A stretch of DNA of 64,000 nt. Source: Saccharibacillus deserti. Its GTDB lineage: Bacteria > Bacillota > Bacilli > Paenibacillales > Paenibacillaceae. Below the pieces are notes generated by a model that was not told the DNA's origin, ran no database searches, and saw only the letters and a program-made list of their open reading frames with translations. Location of the stretch: assembly GCF_013618475.1 (NCBI RefSeq), contig NZ_JABJVN010000009.1, positions 161,015-225,014 of the forward strand, in the 5' to 3' direction. How positions within the stretch are numbered: position 1 is the first letter of the stretch; every line of letters starts with the position of its first letter. Below are positions 15,489-24,383 of the stretch, one piece after another. Made by a program: the position numbers and the translations under genes.

Positions 15489-16735
15489 CTGGCGAAAAAA
15501 AAGAAAACGCACCTACCCGTACAGCTTGGGAACGGATCGACGCGATCGAAAGCGAAGAGAGCAAAACGTATTTCAGCCGGGAACTGCTGGTCTGGTACGA
15601 CCGGAGCAAACGGGATCTGCCTTGGCGCCGGCACCGGGATCCGTATTTTATCTGGGTATCGGAAATTATGCTTCAGCAGACGCGGGTCGATACGGTGATT
15701 CCGTATTTCAACCGGTTTATCGAGCGTTTCCCGACGATCCGGGAACTTGCGGAAGCGCCGGAAGAAGATGTAGTGAAGATGTGGGAAGGGCTCGGCTATT
15801 ACTCGCGTGCCCGCAACCTGCAGGCGGCCGCCCGGCAGATCGTTGAACGCCATGACGGACAGATGCCGTCGGAACGCGAGCATGTCTTCGCGCTCAAGGG
15901 GGTCGGCCCGTACACGGCAGGCGCTATTCTAAGCATTGCGTTCAACCGTCCTGAGCCGGCGGTCGACGGCAACGTTATGCGCGTGCTGTCGCGCTATTTC
16001 CTGATCGAGGACGATATTGCCAAGCCGAAGACGCGAATCGGCATGGAGAAGATCATTCCGGGCTTGATTCCGGAAGGCCGGGCTTCGGACTTCAACCAGG
16101 CGTTGATGGAGCTGGGGGCGCTGATCTGTACGCCGAAGTCGCCGCACTGCCTGATCTGCCCGGTCATGCAACACTGCCGGGGCCGGATCGAAGGCATGGA
16201 ACGGGACCTTCCGGTGAAGACGAAGGCCAAGAAGCCGCGTCCCGAGCAGCGGCTTGCCGTGCTGCTGGAAGGGGCCGGAGAACGCCAAGGCCGGGTGCTG
16301 GTCCGCCGCCGGCCGAGAACGGGGTTGCTCGCGGGCATGTGGGAAGTGCCGCATATTGCGGCAGAGAGTACGACCGGAGCCGAAGAGTTGGGCCTTGAAG
16401 TCGTACAGCTGGAAGAGATGCTGGAAGATCTCGGCTTGTCCTGGTCTCCGATGTCGCCGTATATGACGGCGGAGCATACGTTCAGTCATATTCACTGGAC
16501 GATGAGGGTGCTGATTGCCCGCGAGGAACCGGAGACGCTGGCGCAGCTGGCTGCCGAGAGCGGCGTCCCTTACGAGGTGGCCGTGCCGGAAGCGGCGGCG
16601 GGAGCCGAAAGCGACGAATCCGGCACGGAAGTGGAATGGCGCTGGATTTCGCATGACGACATGCGGGATATCGCTTTTCCGAATTTGTTCTTGAACATCC
16701 TGAACCGGTACTTCGAAGAATTCGGCCGAGATTGA
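15485..16735 (+). CDS. mutY: A/G-specific adenine DNA glycosylase MutY
   Basis: This 416-residue glycosylase removes adenine opposite 8-oxoguanine. The catalytic glutamate lies in WVSEIMLQQTRVDTV (about residue 60). The helix-hairpin-helix LKGVGPYTAGAI (about 139) precedes AVDGNVMRVLSR with the catalytic aspartate. The 4Fe-4S cysteines are in CTPKSPHCLICPVMQHC (about 219-235). The C-terminal NUDIX-like domain begins near 260 and carries an acidic insertion around residues 345-380. It overlaps acpS by 4 bp and converges with sodA at a shared terminator. Confidence 0.95.
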   Translation: MTGEKKENAPTRTAWERIDAIESEESKTYFSRELLVWYDRSKRDLPWRRHRDPYFIWVSEIMLQQTRVDTVIPYFNRFIERFPTIRELAEAPEEDVVKMWEGLGYYSRARNLQAAARQIVERHDGQMPSEREHVFALKGVGPYTAGAILSIAFNRPEPAVDGNVMRVLSRYFLIEDDIAKPKTRIGMEKIIPGLIPEGRASDFNQALMELGALICTPKSPHCLICPVMQHCRGRIEGMERDLPVKTKAKKPRPEQRLAVLLEGAGERQGRVLVRRRPRTGLLAGMWEVPHIAAESTTGAEELGLEVVQLEEMLEDLGLSWSPMSPYMTAEHTFSHIHWTMRVLIAREEPETLAQLAAESGVPYEVAVPEAAAGAESDESGTEVEWRWISHDDMRDIAFPNLFLNILNRYFEEFGRD

Positions 16736-16761
16736 GGTTGATGCCGCCGGTTGGACGCAAA

Positions 16762-16791
16762 AAAACGCCGATCCCGGAGGATCGGCGTTTT
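16762..16791. terminator. Bidirectional terminator between mutY and sodA
   Basis: AAAACGCCGATCC (16762-16774) is perfectly complementary to GGATCGGCGTTTT (16779-16791), with a 4-nt loop and A/T runs on both sides. Confidence 0.92.
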
Positions 16792-16838
16792 GCTTTGCCG
16801 CTGCGGCCGTAAGGCTGCAGCGGCAAGGGGGTTCGAAC

Positions 16839-17450
16839 TTATTTTGCGGCTTCGAAACGCTTGGATACTTCGTCCCAGTTGACTACGTTCCAGAAAGTCG
16901 CGATGTAATCGGGACGTTTGTTCTGGAATTTCAGGTAGTAAGCATGCTCCCAAACGTCCAGGCCGAGAATCGGCGTCAGACCTTCGAACAGCGGGCTGTC
17001 CTGGTTCGGAGTGCTTGTCACGGCCAGTTTGCCGTCTTTGCCGACAACCAGCCATGCCCAACCGCTGCCGAAACGGGTTGTAGCCGCTTTGGCGAAGTCT
17101 TCTTTGAATTTGTCAAAACCGCCGAGGTCGCTGTCGATCGCGTCGGCCAGTGCGCCGGATGGAGCTCCGCCGCCGTTCGGTCCGATGACGGTCCAGAATA
17201 GGCTGTGGTTATGGTGTCCGCCGCCGTTGTTGCGAACGGCTGTGCGAATGCTTTCCGGTACGCTGTCGAGGTCGCCGATCAGCTCTTCCAGGCTCTTGCC
17301 TTGCAGCTCGGGAGCGCTCTCCAGAGCGGCGTTCAGGTTTGTTACGTATGTGTTGTGATGGCGATCGTGGTGGATTTCCATCGTCTGTGCGTCGATATGG
17401 GGCTCAAGCGCGTCATTCGAGTACGGCAATGCTGGCAATTCAAAAGCCAT
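16839..17450 (-). CDS. sodA: Superoxide dismutase, Mn/Fe family
   Basis: This 203-residue cytosolic enzyme converts superoxide to peroxide and oxygen. The four metal ligands are visible: His27 ([13 protein letters not shown]), His82 (HHNHSLFW), Asp165 and His169 ([12 protein letters not shown]). The [20 protein letters not shown] pattern favours manganese. AGGAGG precedes the ATG. Its promoter on the minus strand is clear (TTGATT-17-TTTAAT). It lies near other oxidative-stress genes but is transcribed alone. Confidence 0.96.
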   Translation of the reverse strand: MAFELPALPYSNDALEPHIDAQTMEIHHDRHHNTYVTNLNAALESAPELQGKSLEELIGDLDSVPESIRTAVRNNGGGHHNHSLFWTVIGPNGGGAPSGALADAIDSDLGGFDKFKEDFAKAATTRFGSGWAWLVVGKDGKLAVTSTPNQDSPLFEGLTPILGLDVWEHAYYLKFQNKRPDYIATFWNVVNWDEVSKRFEAAK

Positions 17451-17549
17451 GATAAGATTACCTCCTGCTTAAGTGGGATTTTACGACGTGTCCCGCGTTA
17501 AGATGATGAGATTTACACAGGGTGTACATAGGAACGTCCTTACCTCTTT

Positions 17550-17578
17550 ATTAAACAGGAACACTTTCTTTAAATCAA
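17550..17578 (-). promoter_or_regulatory. Sigma-A promoter of sodA
   Basis: On the minus strand TTGATT (17578-17573) and TTTAAT (17555-17550) are separated by 17 bp, about 100 bp before the sodA start. Confidence 0.7.
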
Positions 17579-17931
17579 TAGGTCATTTTTTCTCCGTGGC
17601 TTTTTACCAAGACGCAAAACGCCGATTCCGATTGTTAAAAAGGTCATAACCGTGTAAACGGCATTCGTTTATGATGAAGCGGCAGTCTTTGGTCCTTTTT
17701 TACGGAAAGTGTCGACAAAGGAGCGAAAAAACTCGAATTGTAACGCTTCCAAAAGAAAAGTAATGTTTTTTCGTGTCACTTATGGTTTAATAATCGTGTG
17801 AGGAAAGTAAATCCGCTGGAAACCACGCTTTTTTTCTGCCTTTTTTGTAAACTCGCGTCTTTATTTCTGTAAAAACCTGATTCAAGTAAGCGTTTGCGAA
17901 AAGCCAAGAACGAACATTTTCATGGCCGAAC

Positions 17932-17994
17932 CGGCAGTGTCCTGCATACGCAGCGTCTCCGGGGTATGCGATGAAATTTCGAACTGCCGTTTTT
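17932..17994 (+). terminator. Leader terminator or attenuator before an acetyltransferase gene
   Basis: CGGCAGT (17932-17938) pairs with ACTGCCG (17983-17989), followed directly by TTTTT. Inside, GCATAC (17944) pairs with GTATGC (17964). It ends only about 30 nt before the ribosome binding site of the next gene, a position typical for transcription attenuation. Confidence 0.6.
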
Positions 17995-18036
17995 CTGCCG
18001 ATGCTGTCATTTCCAACAGAAGAAGGGGATTCAAGC

Positions 18037-18459
18037 ATGAATGTTCGTTCTTTTCAGTTAAGTGATTCTAGCCGCGTAACGGAACTTTTGCAGGTTGCTT
18101 TATCCGAAGAATGTTATGAAAAGACGATCGGTCCGTTCTCCCGCCAGCTGTCGTGGGATTCGGAACTTATCCTGGTCGCGGAAGATGAAGACGAGATTGT
18201 GGGCGTACTGATCGGTACGATCGAGAGCAACATGGGCTGTTACTATCGTATCGCCGTTCATCCGGATTACCGCCGTCAGGGCATCGGCAAAGCGATGGTC
18301 GCCAAGCTTGAAGGCCGCTTCCAGCAGCGCAAGGTCAGCAGCATCTTCGTATCGGGAGATGAACACAATTCGGCAGCGTTTCCGCTGTACGAAGCGATGG
18401 GATACGGAGCGAACCGGATCTTGAACGCTTTCCAGAAACTCAGTATCCTGGCCGTGTAA
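18037..18459 (+). CDS. GNAT-family acetyltransferase
   Basis: This 140-residue single-domain GNAT protein has the acetyl-CoA loop RIAVHPDYRRQGIGKAMVAKLE near residues 72-93 and the C-terminal NSAAFPLYEAMGYG typical of the fold. The acceptor is not evident. I chose the ATG at 18037, preceded by AAGGGG. An upstream in-frame extension would run into the terminator hairpin at 17932-17994. Expression may be controlled by that hairpin. Confidence 0.82.
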   Translation: MNVRSFQLSDSSRVTELLQVALSEECYEKTIGPFSRQLSWDSELILVAEDEDEIVGVLIGTIESNMGCYYRIAVHPDYRRQGIGKAMVAKLEGRFQQRKVSSIFVSGDEHNSAAFPLYEAMGYGANRILNAFQKLSILAV

Positions 18460-18730
18460 GCAAGCGGGAACAGCCGTACATATTCGGATGCGGGGAGCAT
18501 CGGGGTAGGCCGACCCGCCGACAAACGAGACAAAGCGCGGATCCCCGGAAAGGAACCGCTTGAACTTGATAAGCATGCCCGCTTCCTCGGGCGTCCGCAC
18601 GGCTGTGATGCCGGGGCGGGCGCTGGAGAGCGCGGGGATGCTTTTTATTTGCTCCGCTCGATTTCCCGGGCCGAAAGAGGTAAAATAGAAGAAGCATCGC
18701 CAAAGAAAATCAAGTGGAAAACAAACCGAA

Positions 18731-18777
18731 AAACGCTTCCGGCGGCTTGGTACAGACCGGATGAAGCGTCTTTTTTT
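18731..18777 (+). terminator. Hairpin with T-run before queG
   Basis: ACGCTT-CCGG pairs with CCGG-atg-AAGCGT, followed by seven T, ending 35 nt before the queG start. A TAAAAT box at 18681 could start a short leader through it. It could be the terminator of the upstream gene or an attenuator of queG. The preceding 270 bp (18460-18730) hold no gene I can support. Confidence 0.6.
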
Positions 18778-18811
18778 GCGGATAAACGAAAAAAGGAAAG
18801 GAGGCATCGGC

Positions 18812-20032
18812 ATGACTGAACAGACCGGGCACAGCGGAGCCGCGCAGACGGCTTCGTGGGAAGCCCTCAAGCGGGAAATTATCGAAGCGGCGCCTTCACT
18901 CGGCATCGACGATATCGGATTCGCTTCGGCCGAACCGTTTATGTCGCTGCGAACAAGGCTTGAAGTGCACCGCGCCAAAGGATTCGAATCCGGCTTCGAG
19001 GAGCCGGATCTCGACAAACGGACGTATCCGGCGCTCAGCCACGAAGATCCGCAGTCGCTGATTGCGATTGCGGTCGCCTATCCGTCGAAACTCGAGAATC
19101 CGCCGAAGTCTCAGCCGGGCCTTAACCGGGGCATGATGGCGCGTTCGGCTTGGGGCCGAGATTACCATCATGTGCTGCGCGAAGCGATGGATCGCCTGGT
19201 GGCTTTTCTCAAGGAAAAGGTGCCATGGGCCAGCGTAGTCAGTATGGTGGATACCGGCGTATTGTCCGATCGGGCGGTTGCGCACCGGGCGGGCATCGGG
19301 TTTCAAGGCAAGAACTGCATGATCATTTCGCCCAAATACGGTTCGTGGATCTATCTGGGAGAACTGATTACCAATATTCCGTTCTCGCCCGACGAAGAAG
19401 TGCAGGAAGACTGCGGCGACTGCACGCGCTGCATCGACGCCTGCCCGACGGGGGCGCTTGTCGGCCCCGGGGAGCTGAACGCGCAGCGCTGCGTATCGTT
19501 TCTGACCCAGACGAAGGGACTGCTCAGCGAAGAGTTCATGATGAAGATCGGCAATCGGCTGTACGGCTGCGATACGTGCCAGATCGTCTGCCCCAAGAAC
19601 AAGGGCAAGCACTGGCCGCATCACGCGCAGCTGCAGCCGGACCCCGAAAAGGCGAAGCCGCTGCTGCTGCCGATGCTGGATCTGAGCAACCGGCAGTTCA
19701 AAGAGCAGTTCGGAGACACGGCCGCAGCCTGGCGCGGCCGCGGTCCGATCCAGCGCAACGCCGTGATTGCGCTGGGGAACTTCAAGGACGAGTCGGCGCT
19801 GCCGAAGCTCGCCGAAGTGCTGCAGGGCGATCCGCGTCCTGTGATGCGCGGCACGGCCGCGTGGTCGATCGGCCGGATCGGCGGCACCGCGGCGGAAGAG
19901 GCGCTGCTGTCCGCGCAGGCGCTGGAGCAGGAGGCGGAAGTGCTCGAGCGAATCGCCCTTGCGCTGAGCGAAGTGCGCGAAGGCCGCAGACCGCGCCCGG
20001 CGAAGGGAGATCCTTCGCGCGCAGGGCAATAA
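18812..20032 (+). CDS. queG: Epoxyqueuosine reductase QueG
   Basis: This 406-residue cobalamin- and Fe-S-dependent enzyme carries out the last step of queuosine synthesis in tRNA, reducing epoxyqueuosine. Two ferredoxin-like clusters are visible: CGDCTRCIDACPTGAL (about residues 201-216) and YGCDTCQIVCPKN (about 250-262). The C-terminal part (about 310-395) has two HEAT-like repeats (AVIALGNFKDESALPKLAEVL). The ATG at 18812 follows GGAAAGGAGG. No other queuosine gene is near. Confidence 0.92.
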   Translation: MTEQTGHSGAAQTASWEALKREIIEAAPSLGIDDIGFASAEPFMSLRTRLEVHRAKGFESGFEEPDLDKRTYPALSHEDPQSLIAIAVAYPSKLENPPKSQPGLNRGMMARSAWGRDYHHVLREAMDRLVAFLKEKVPWASVVSMVDTGVLSDRAVAHRAGIGFQGKNCMIISPKYGSWIYLGELITNIPFSPDEEVQEDCGDCTRCIDACPTGALVGPGELNAQRCVSFLTQTKGLLSEEFMMKIGNRLYGCDTCQIVCPKNKGKHWPHHAQLQPDPEKAKPLLLPMLDLSNRQFKEQFGDTAAAWRGRGPIQRNAVIALGNFKDESALPKLAEVLQGDPRPVMRGTAAWSIGRIGGTAAEEALLSAQALEQEAEVLERIALALSEVREGRRPRPAKGDPSRAGQ

Positions 20033-20122
20033 TAAATTGCGGCAAATGCCGCCTCGTGCTACACTTAAATCGCGTGTCCATATACGCATATACCAGCAAA
20101 AAAACGTGGGGTGACATCAACG

Positions 20123-20407
20123 ATGTGGTGGAATTACGTGATACCGATCGTCACATTGATCGTCGGTTTGGTCGGCGGATTCTTTATCGGCGTGTACTAC
20201 TTGCGCCGCCAGCTTACCAGTATGCAGAACGACCCGCAAATGCTGCAAAAAATGGCCAAACAGATGGGATACAATCTGAACGGCAAGCAGATGCAGCAGG
20301 CGCAGCAGATGATGAAGAAAAACGGCGGCAGCATGCCGGGCGGAATGCCTGGCGGTAAACCGCCCAAAGGAAATGCGTTTCCTCCCGGCAACAAGCGGAG
20401 AAAATAA
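20123..20407 (+). CDS. UPF0154 (YneF-like) membrane protein
   Basis: This 94-residue protein has one N-terminal transmembrane segment ([27 protein letters not shown]) and the conserved cytosolic segment [23 protein letters not shown] that defines UPF0154/YneF. A Gly-Pro-Lys-rich tail is longer than in Bacillus. The function is unknown. I chose ATG at 20123, where GTGGGGTG is 9 nt upstream. A GTG four codons earlier is possible. Queuosine and folate genes flank it, apparently by chance. Confidence 0.8.
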   Translation: MWWNYVIPIVTLIVGLVGGFFIGVYYLRRQLTSMQNDPQMLQKMAKQMGYNLNGKQMQQAQQMMKKNGGSMPGGMPGGKPPKGNAFPPGNKRRK

Positions 20408-20449
20408 ACGCGAGGGCCGGGACGCGTACAGCGGTTCCGGCGCATGCAC

Positions 20450-20486
20450 GGAATCGGGTCCGATTCGTCGAATCGGACCCGATTCC
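20450..20486. repeat. 17-bp perfect palindrome before folE
   Basis: GGAATCGGGTCCGATTC (20450-20466) and its exact reverse complement (20470-20486) have only a 3-nt spacer. No T-run follows. The element lies 13 bp before the folE ribosome binding site, so it may be an operator, an mRNA-stabilising hairpin or a terminator of atypical form. Confidence 0.7.
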
Positions 20487-20511
20487 TGCATCAGGTAAGG
20501 AGGAGCGAAGC

Positions 20512-21105
20512 ATGGCCGGCGTGAACGATTATACGAACAAGAAGGTTGGCGACAACCGGGAACAAATCGAGCACCATATCGCCAAAATTCTGGAATTGAT
20601 CGGCGAGGATCCGCAGCGGGAAGGGCTGTTGGAGACTCCGGCGCGAGTTACACGGATGTACGAGGAGATTTTTGCCGGTTACGACGTCGATCCGAGGGAA
20701 GCGCTGGGCGTGACGTTCGATGAGCATCACGAAGAGCTGGTCATCGTCAAGGACATCGTTTATTACAGCCAGTGCGAGCACCATATGGCGCCGTTCTTCG
20801 GCAGGATCCATATCGGCTACATTCCGAACGGCCGGATTGCAGGATTGAGCAAGTTCGCCCGCCTCGCCGAAGCGGTGACGCGCCGCCTGCAGGTGCAGGA
20901 ACGCATTACCACGCAGATCGCCGACATTCTGGTGGAAGTTCTCCAGCCCAAGGGTGTCATGGTCGTTGTGGAAGGCGAACATTTGTGCATGTGCGCGCGC
21001 GGCGTCAAGAAACCGGGCAGCAAGACGGTAACGACCGCCGTACGCGGCGTGCTGCGCAACGATTCGGCGCAGCGTGCCGAATGCCTGGCGCTGATCAAGA
21101 ACTGA
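20512..21105 (+). CDS. folE: GTP cyclohydrolase I
   Basis: This 197-residue enzyme opens GTP to 7,8-dihydroneopterin triphosphate, the first step of folate synthesis and also an entry to queuosine. The zinc ligands are in [14 protein letters not shown] (Cys near 87, His near 90) and [13 protein letters not shown] (Cys near 158). The substrate segment [23 protein letters not shown] is intact. GGAGGAG precedes the ATG. It follows the 17-bp palindrome. Confidence 0.96.
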   Translation: MAGVNDYTNKKVGDNREQIEHHIAKILELIGEDPQREGLLETPARVTRMYEEIFAGYDVDPREALGVTFDEHHEELVIVKDIVYYSQCEHHMAPFFGRIHIGYIPNGRIAGLSKFARLAEAVTRRLQVQERITTQIADILVEVLQPKGVMVVVEGEHLCMCARGVKKPGSKTVTTAVRGVLRNDSAQRAECLALIKN

Positions 21106-21193
21106 AGCCTGACGGTAGGCCATTCGCGCTTGGCGAATGAAGCTTTACCGGATGTGCGCAAGCAAGACGAACCTGTCCGGCCCTGGGCCGTTT

Positions 21194-21235
21194 CTTCAAA
21201 TGCCGGATTCCTGCAGACCGGGCGTTCATTTGAAG
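21194..21235. repeat. 9-bp inverted repeat in the lipoprotein gene leader
   Basis: CTTCAAATG (21194-21202) and CATTTGAAG (21227-21235) are perfect complements. They lie in the 214-bp gap between folE and the lipoprotein gene, which holds no other supported feature. Confidence 0.4.
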
Positions 21236-21319
21236 AGATACCCTGGACCGGCGGGTTCTTTTTTCAGCTTGGGAAAAAGGATGGATGTTCCCGGCAAGCG
21301 ACGGAAGGAGTGGACGAAA

Positions 21320-21847
21320 ATGAGAAAAACGGCGATCGGCCTCGCGCTGATCCTGCTGATCGTGCTGACGGCATGCGGCAAGCCGGCTTGGGTCGGCCAT
21401 CAGGAATCGGAGCCGCTGGAAGGGACGCAGCCTTTGTTCGATCTCAAAGCTTATGATCCAAGCGAGAAGGTCCAGGTTACCTGGGACGGACAGACGGCGC
21501 CGGGGACTTTCGAGCGTCATCCGAAGTTTCCCGTAGGCGTTTATCTGCCCGAAGGGGCGACCGCGTTCAAGATGGGAAACGATACGGCCTGGGGATTCCA
21601 AGACAAGCAGATCTTTATGACCGTCACGCAAAATTCGCTGATCGACGCTTCGCTTATGCGCGACCGTACCGAAGAATTGATGGGCTATAAAGAGTACAAG
21701 GGATCGATCAACGACGGCCGGGTCGCGGACTTTTTCCGGGTGGAACATGGCGGCGAAACGTACGTGGTCTCGTTCACCTATCTCGACACAGCCAAAGCGC
21801 TGCCGCTGCTGACCGAGATGGCCAAAAGCCTGAGAAGCATCGAGTAG
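21320..21847 (+). CDS. Lipoprotein of unknown function
   Basis: This 175-residue protein begins with a lipoprotein signal peptide (MRKTAIGLALILLIVLTACG) with the lipobox LTAC, so Cys19 should be lipid-anchored on the outer face of the membrane. The mature part is a mixed alpha/beta domain that I do not recognise. The frame is open upstream, but only the ATG at 21320 has GGAAGGAG at good spacing and a correct signal peptide. A terminator follows. Confidence 0.8.
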   Translation: MRKTAIGLALILLIVLTACGKPAWVGHQESEPLEGTQPLFDLKAYDPSEKVQVTWDGQTAPGTFERHPKFPVGVYLPEGATAFKMGNDTAWGFQDKQIFMTVTQNSLIDASLMRDRTEELMGYKEYKGSINDGRVADFFRVEHGGETYVVSFTYLDTAKALPLLTEMAKSLRSIE

Positions 21848-21874
21848 GGCCTGCGCTCGGAAAAATTAGGCATG

Positions 21875-21917
21875 AAGACCGTTACGACGAATATTTCGCC
21901 GCAACGGTCTTTTTTTA
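21875..21917 (+). terminator. Terminator after the lipoprotein gene
   Basis: AAGACCGTT (21875-21883) pairs with AACGGTCTT (21903-21911), followed by a long T-run. Confidence 0.88.
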
Positions 21918-22014
21918 TTCTTTTTGCACAATGGGTATAAAGAAGCTTAACAAAATACGTTCAATGCTCTATTTTATACTCATAAAACACATAAAGTATA
22001 AAAGAGGTGAGCGT

Positions 22015-22917
22015 ATGGCTGTTATCGAAACGACATCTTTGACTAAGGTATACAAATCAAAACAAGCCGTATCGGATTTGAATCTGAAGGTTCAGCCGGG
22101 AGAGATCTACGGGTTTATTGGACCGAACGGGGCAGGAAAGTCCACGACGATCCGAATGATCATGCAGTTGGCCAAGCCTACGGCCGGTCAGATTCGACTG
22201 TTTGGGCAGGATGCCGGGCGCCCTTCCGCCGAACTGCGCCGGCGTATCGGCTATCTGCCGTCGGAGATTCTGCTGTATGACCGTTGGAGCGGCCGGGAGA
22301 GCCTGGCTTTTACGGCACGTGCCTACGGCTTGAAGCTGTCCGAGACGTCTTACCGCGAACAGGCAGACCTGCTGGATCTCGATCTGGACAAAAAAGTAAA
22401 ATCGTATTCGCTCGGCAATCGCAAGAAGCTCGGCCTGATTCAGAGTTTGCTGCACAAGCCGGAACTGCTCATTCTGGACGAACCCACATCCGGACTGGAC
22501 CCGCTGATTCAGCGCAAACTGGTGGGAATGCTGCTGGAGCAGCGGGCTGAGGGAATGACGATCTTTTTCTCCACCCATGTGCTGAACGAAGTGGAGCGTC
22601 TGTGCGATCGGGTTGCCATGATTCGGGAAGGGAAGCTTCTTCGGGTAGATGATGTCCATTCGCTTGCGGAAGGCCGGCGGCATCTATTCCGGGTTCGTTT
22701 CCGTGAAGAAGGCGACTTGACGGATAGGCTGAAACTGCGGGAGTTCGACCCGGAAGCCAAAATGGAAAATGGAGTTCATCTATTTGCGGTAGAAGGATCG
22801 GTGGGGCCGGTACTGGAACGGTTATCGCTTCGGGCGATTGCCGACCTAAAGGTGGAACGGCCAACGCTGGAGCAGCAGTTTATGCGGGATTACGAAGGGG
22901 AGGCCGAACCGGTATGA
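22015..22917 (+). CDS. ABC transporter ATPase (drug/peptide export type)
   Basis: This 300-residue ATPase has Walker A GPNGAGKST (about residue 39), the signature region SYSLGNRKKLGLIQ (about 132), Walker B LLILDEPTSGLDP (about 152) and the switch histidine in STHVLNE. The C-terminal 80 residues form the accessory domain seen in BcrA-type ATPases. I chose ATG at 22015 after AAGAGGTGAG. It overlaps the permease gene by 4 bp, and a TetR regulator follows. This gives a self-contained regulated export module. Confidence 0.88.
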   Translation: MAVIETTSLTKVYKSKQAVSDLNLKVQPGEIYGFIGPNGAGKSTTIRMIMQLAKPTAGQIRLFGQDAGRPSAELRRRIGYLPSEILLYDRWSGRESLAFTARAYGLKLSETSYREQADLLDLDLDKKVKSYSLGNRKKLGLIQSLLHKPELLILDEPTSGLDPLIQRKLVGMLLEQRAEGMTIFFSTHVLNEVERLCDRVAMIREGKLLRVDDVHSLAEGRRHLFRVRFREEGDLTDRLKLREFDPEAKMENGVHLFAVEGSVGPVLERLSLRAIADLKVERPTLEQQFMRDYEGEAEPV

Positions 22918-23705
22918 GAATCAATTTGATTGCCATGGAGCTGAAGTCGCTGCGTATCTCTTTTGTGGTCGGGACGCTGGTGCTGCTCGTCTATCAATTC
23001 GCGCTTGGCGCGATGGCGGACTCGTTCACCGGAAATGTGGGCATGATGGAGCTGCTGCAGAGCAAAGCGGGCATTCTGGAATCGTTCGGGATCAATGCGG
23101 AAATGATGACCTCCTACGAAGGATGGATCGCCGCGCAGCCGCATACGTTATTCGTGCTGCTTCTCGGCGCTTTTTCGGCAATCTGGGCGGGTTCCTGCAT
23201 CTCGAGAGAGCGGGACAAAGGGACGGCGGAGTATCTGTTTTCTCTGCCTTACACCCGTCAAGAAGTCTTTTTCTCCAAAGCTGCTGCACATCTGATACTC
23301 GTTACGGTTGTAGCTGGGCTGACTTTTGTAGTGAACTGGATCGCGGGCTTATGGTTCAGCAGCGTCTCGGATGTCGGACTATTGCTTCTGCTGGCTGCAG
23401 CCGGATACTGCATCGCGCTTGCTTTTCTGGGGATTGGGTATCTGTTAACCTTCTGGGTGACTTCCGAACGGACAGCGACTTCAATCGGAATCGGTCTTGT
23501 GCTGGTTATGTTTTTTATGGGCTTGTTGTCAACGGCTCACGGCACTGCGGCGGAATTGGCGAAAGCCAGTCTGTTCCAGCTGTTTCCTCCAAGCGATATC
23601 GTGCAGCAGGCTTCCTTGACAGGAACCGGCGTATTCATTACGGTTGGTTTGTACGTGGCGGGTCTGATCCTCGCAGCTTGGGGATTGAGCCGCCAAGATC
23701 TATAA
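22914..23705 (+). CDS. ABC-2 type permease
   Basis: This 263-residue membrane protein has about six transmembrane segments and the ABC-2 hallmark SRERDKGTAEYLFSLPYTRQEVFFSK after the second helix (about residues 98-123). It pairs with the preceding ATPase (ATGA overlap) to form an exporter. The substrate is unknown. The TetR gene starts only 7 bp after its stop. Confidence 0.85.
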   Translation: MRINLIAMELKSLRISFVVGTLVLLVYQFALGAMADSFTGNVGMMELLQSKAGILESFGINAEMMTSYEGWIAAQPHTLFVLLLGAFSAIWAGSCISRERDKGTAEYLFSLPYTRQEVFFSKAAAHLILVTVVAGLTFVVNWIAGLWFSSVSDVGLLLLLAAAGYCIALAFLGIGYLLTFWVTSERTATSIGIGLVLVMFFMGLLSTAHGTAAELAKASLFQLFPPSDIVQQASLTGTGVFITVGLYVAGLILAAWGLSRQDL

Positions 23706-23712
23706 AAGGGGT

Positions 23713-24366
23713 GTGAGAAGCGGAGTGAGCGGCAAACGCGAACGAGTCATCGAGACCGCTTCGGCGCTGTTTTTCAAGCAGGGCATTGCCGAGACCGGTA
23801 TGGAACGGATCGCCGAAGCGGCCTCGGTATCCAAAATGACTTTGTATAACTATTTTCAAAATAAAGAAGGACTGCTGCGCGCAGTGATCGAAACCATGAT
23901 GCAAAAAGCGGAAAAAGATACCGACCGTGTGCTTGCGGAAGAGTCCGATCCGTTCAATGCCCTGCTTCGATTGCGCAATGCAGCAGAATACGCATCGATC
24001 TCGGAGCTTTTCGTCAAAGAGCTGCTCGACGGTTACCCGGATATTGCCGCAAACCTGATGGAATTCGAGAAAGGAAACATGGTGGGGCGAATCGAAGAAA
24101 TTATTTTTCGAAGCCAGCAATCCGGCATGCTGCGCAAAGACGTCTCTCCGCATGTGATGTTCATGTTTATGATGGCTGTCAAAGAGTATCTGAGCCGGCC
24201 GGGGATCTGGAGCGGTATGCCGGATGCCCATGCCGCAAGAGAGCAGGTCTTGTCGCTGATGTACAAAGGGATTCTAAGCGAGGACTATCGCCGAACCGCA
24301 GAAGAACCGGATGCCGGCACATCATCGTCACCAAGAGCCGACGTTCAGAAGAAATCCAACAAGTAG
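23713..24366 (+). CDS. TetR-family regulator of the adjacent ABC exporter
   Basis: This 217-residue protein has the N-terminal TetR helix-turn-helix RERVIETASALFFKQGIAETGMERIAEAASVSKMTLYNYFQNKEGLL (residues about 8-55) and a variable helical ligand domain. The GTG at 23713 is close to AAAGGGG. A second GTG at 23725 is also possible. Its place as third gene of the ABC operon suggests that it represses the exporter and itself. The C-terminus is Ser/Lys-rich and probably disordered. Confidence 0.85.
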   Translation: MRSGVSGKRERVIETASALFFKQGIAETGMERIAEAASVSKMTLYNYFQNKEGLLRAVIETMMQKAEKDTDRVLAEESDPFNALLRLRNAAEYASISELFVKELLDGYPDIAANLMEFEKGNMVGRIEEIIFRSQQSGMLRKDVSPHVMFMFMMAVKEYLSRPGIWSGMPDAHAAREQVLSLMYKGILSEDYRRTAEEPDAGTSSSPRADVQKKSNK

Positions 24367-24383
24367 AAAAGGAGCGGTCAGCC

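Larger units (their letters stand above)
17451..18036. other. Long AT-rich intergenic region between sodA and an acetyltransferase gene
   Basis: It holds the sodA promoter on the left and, near the right end, a strong nested hairpin with a T-run (17932-17994). In the middle, TTGTAA (about 17738) and TAATGT, spaced by 17 bp, could be a weak rightward promoter. No gene with a ribosome binding site is seen. Confidence 0.4.

Noticed and set aside
18100..19017. Minus-strand frame in the acetyltransferase-queG gap with some coding-like sequence
   Set aside because: The part around 18540-18640 (IKFKRFLSGDPRFVSFVGG) looks vaguely protein-like, but there is no start signal, no family match that I know, and both ends overlap real genes.
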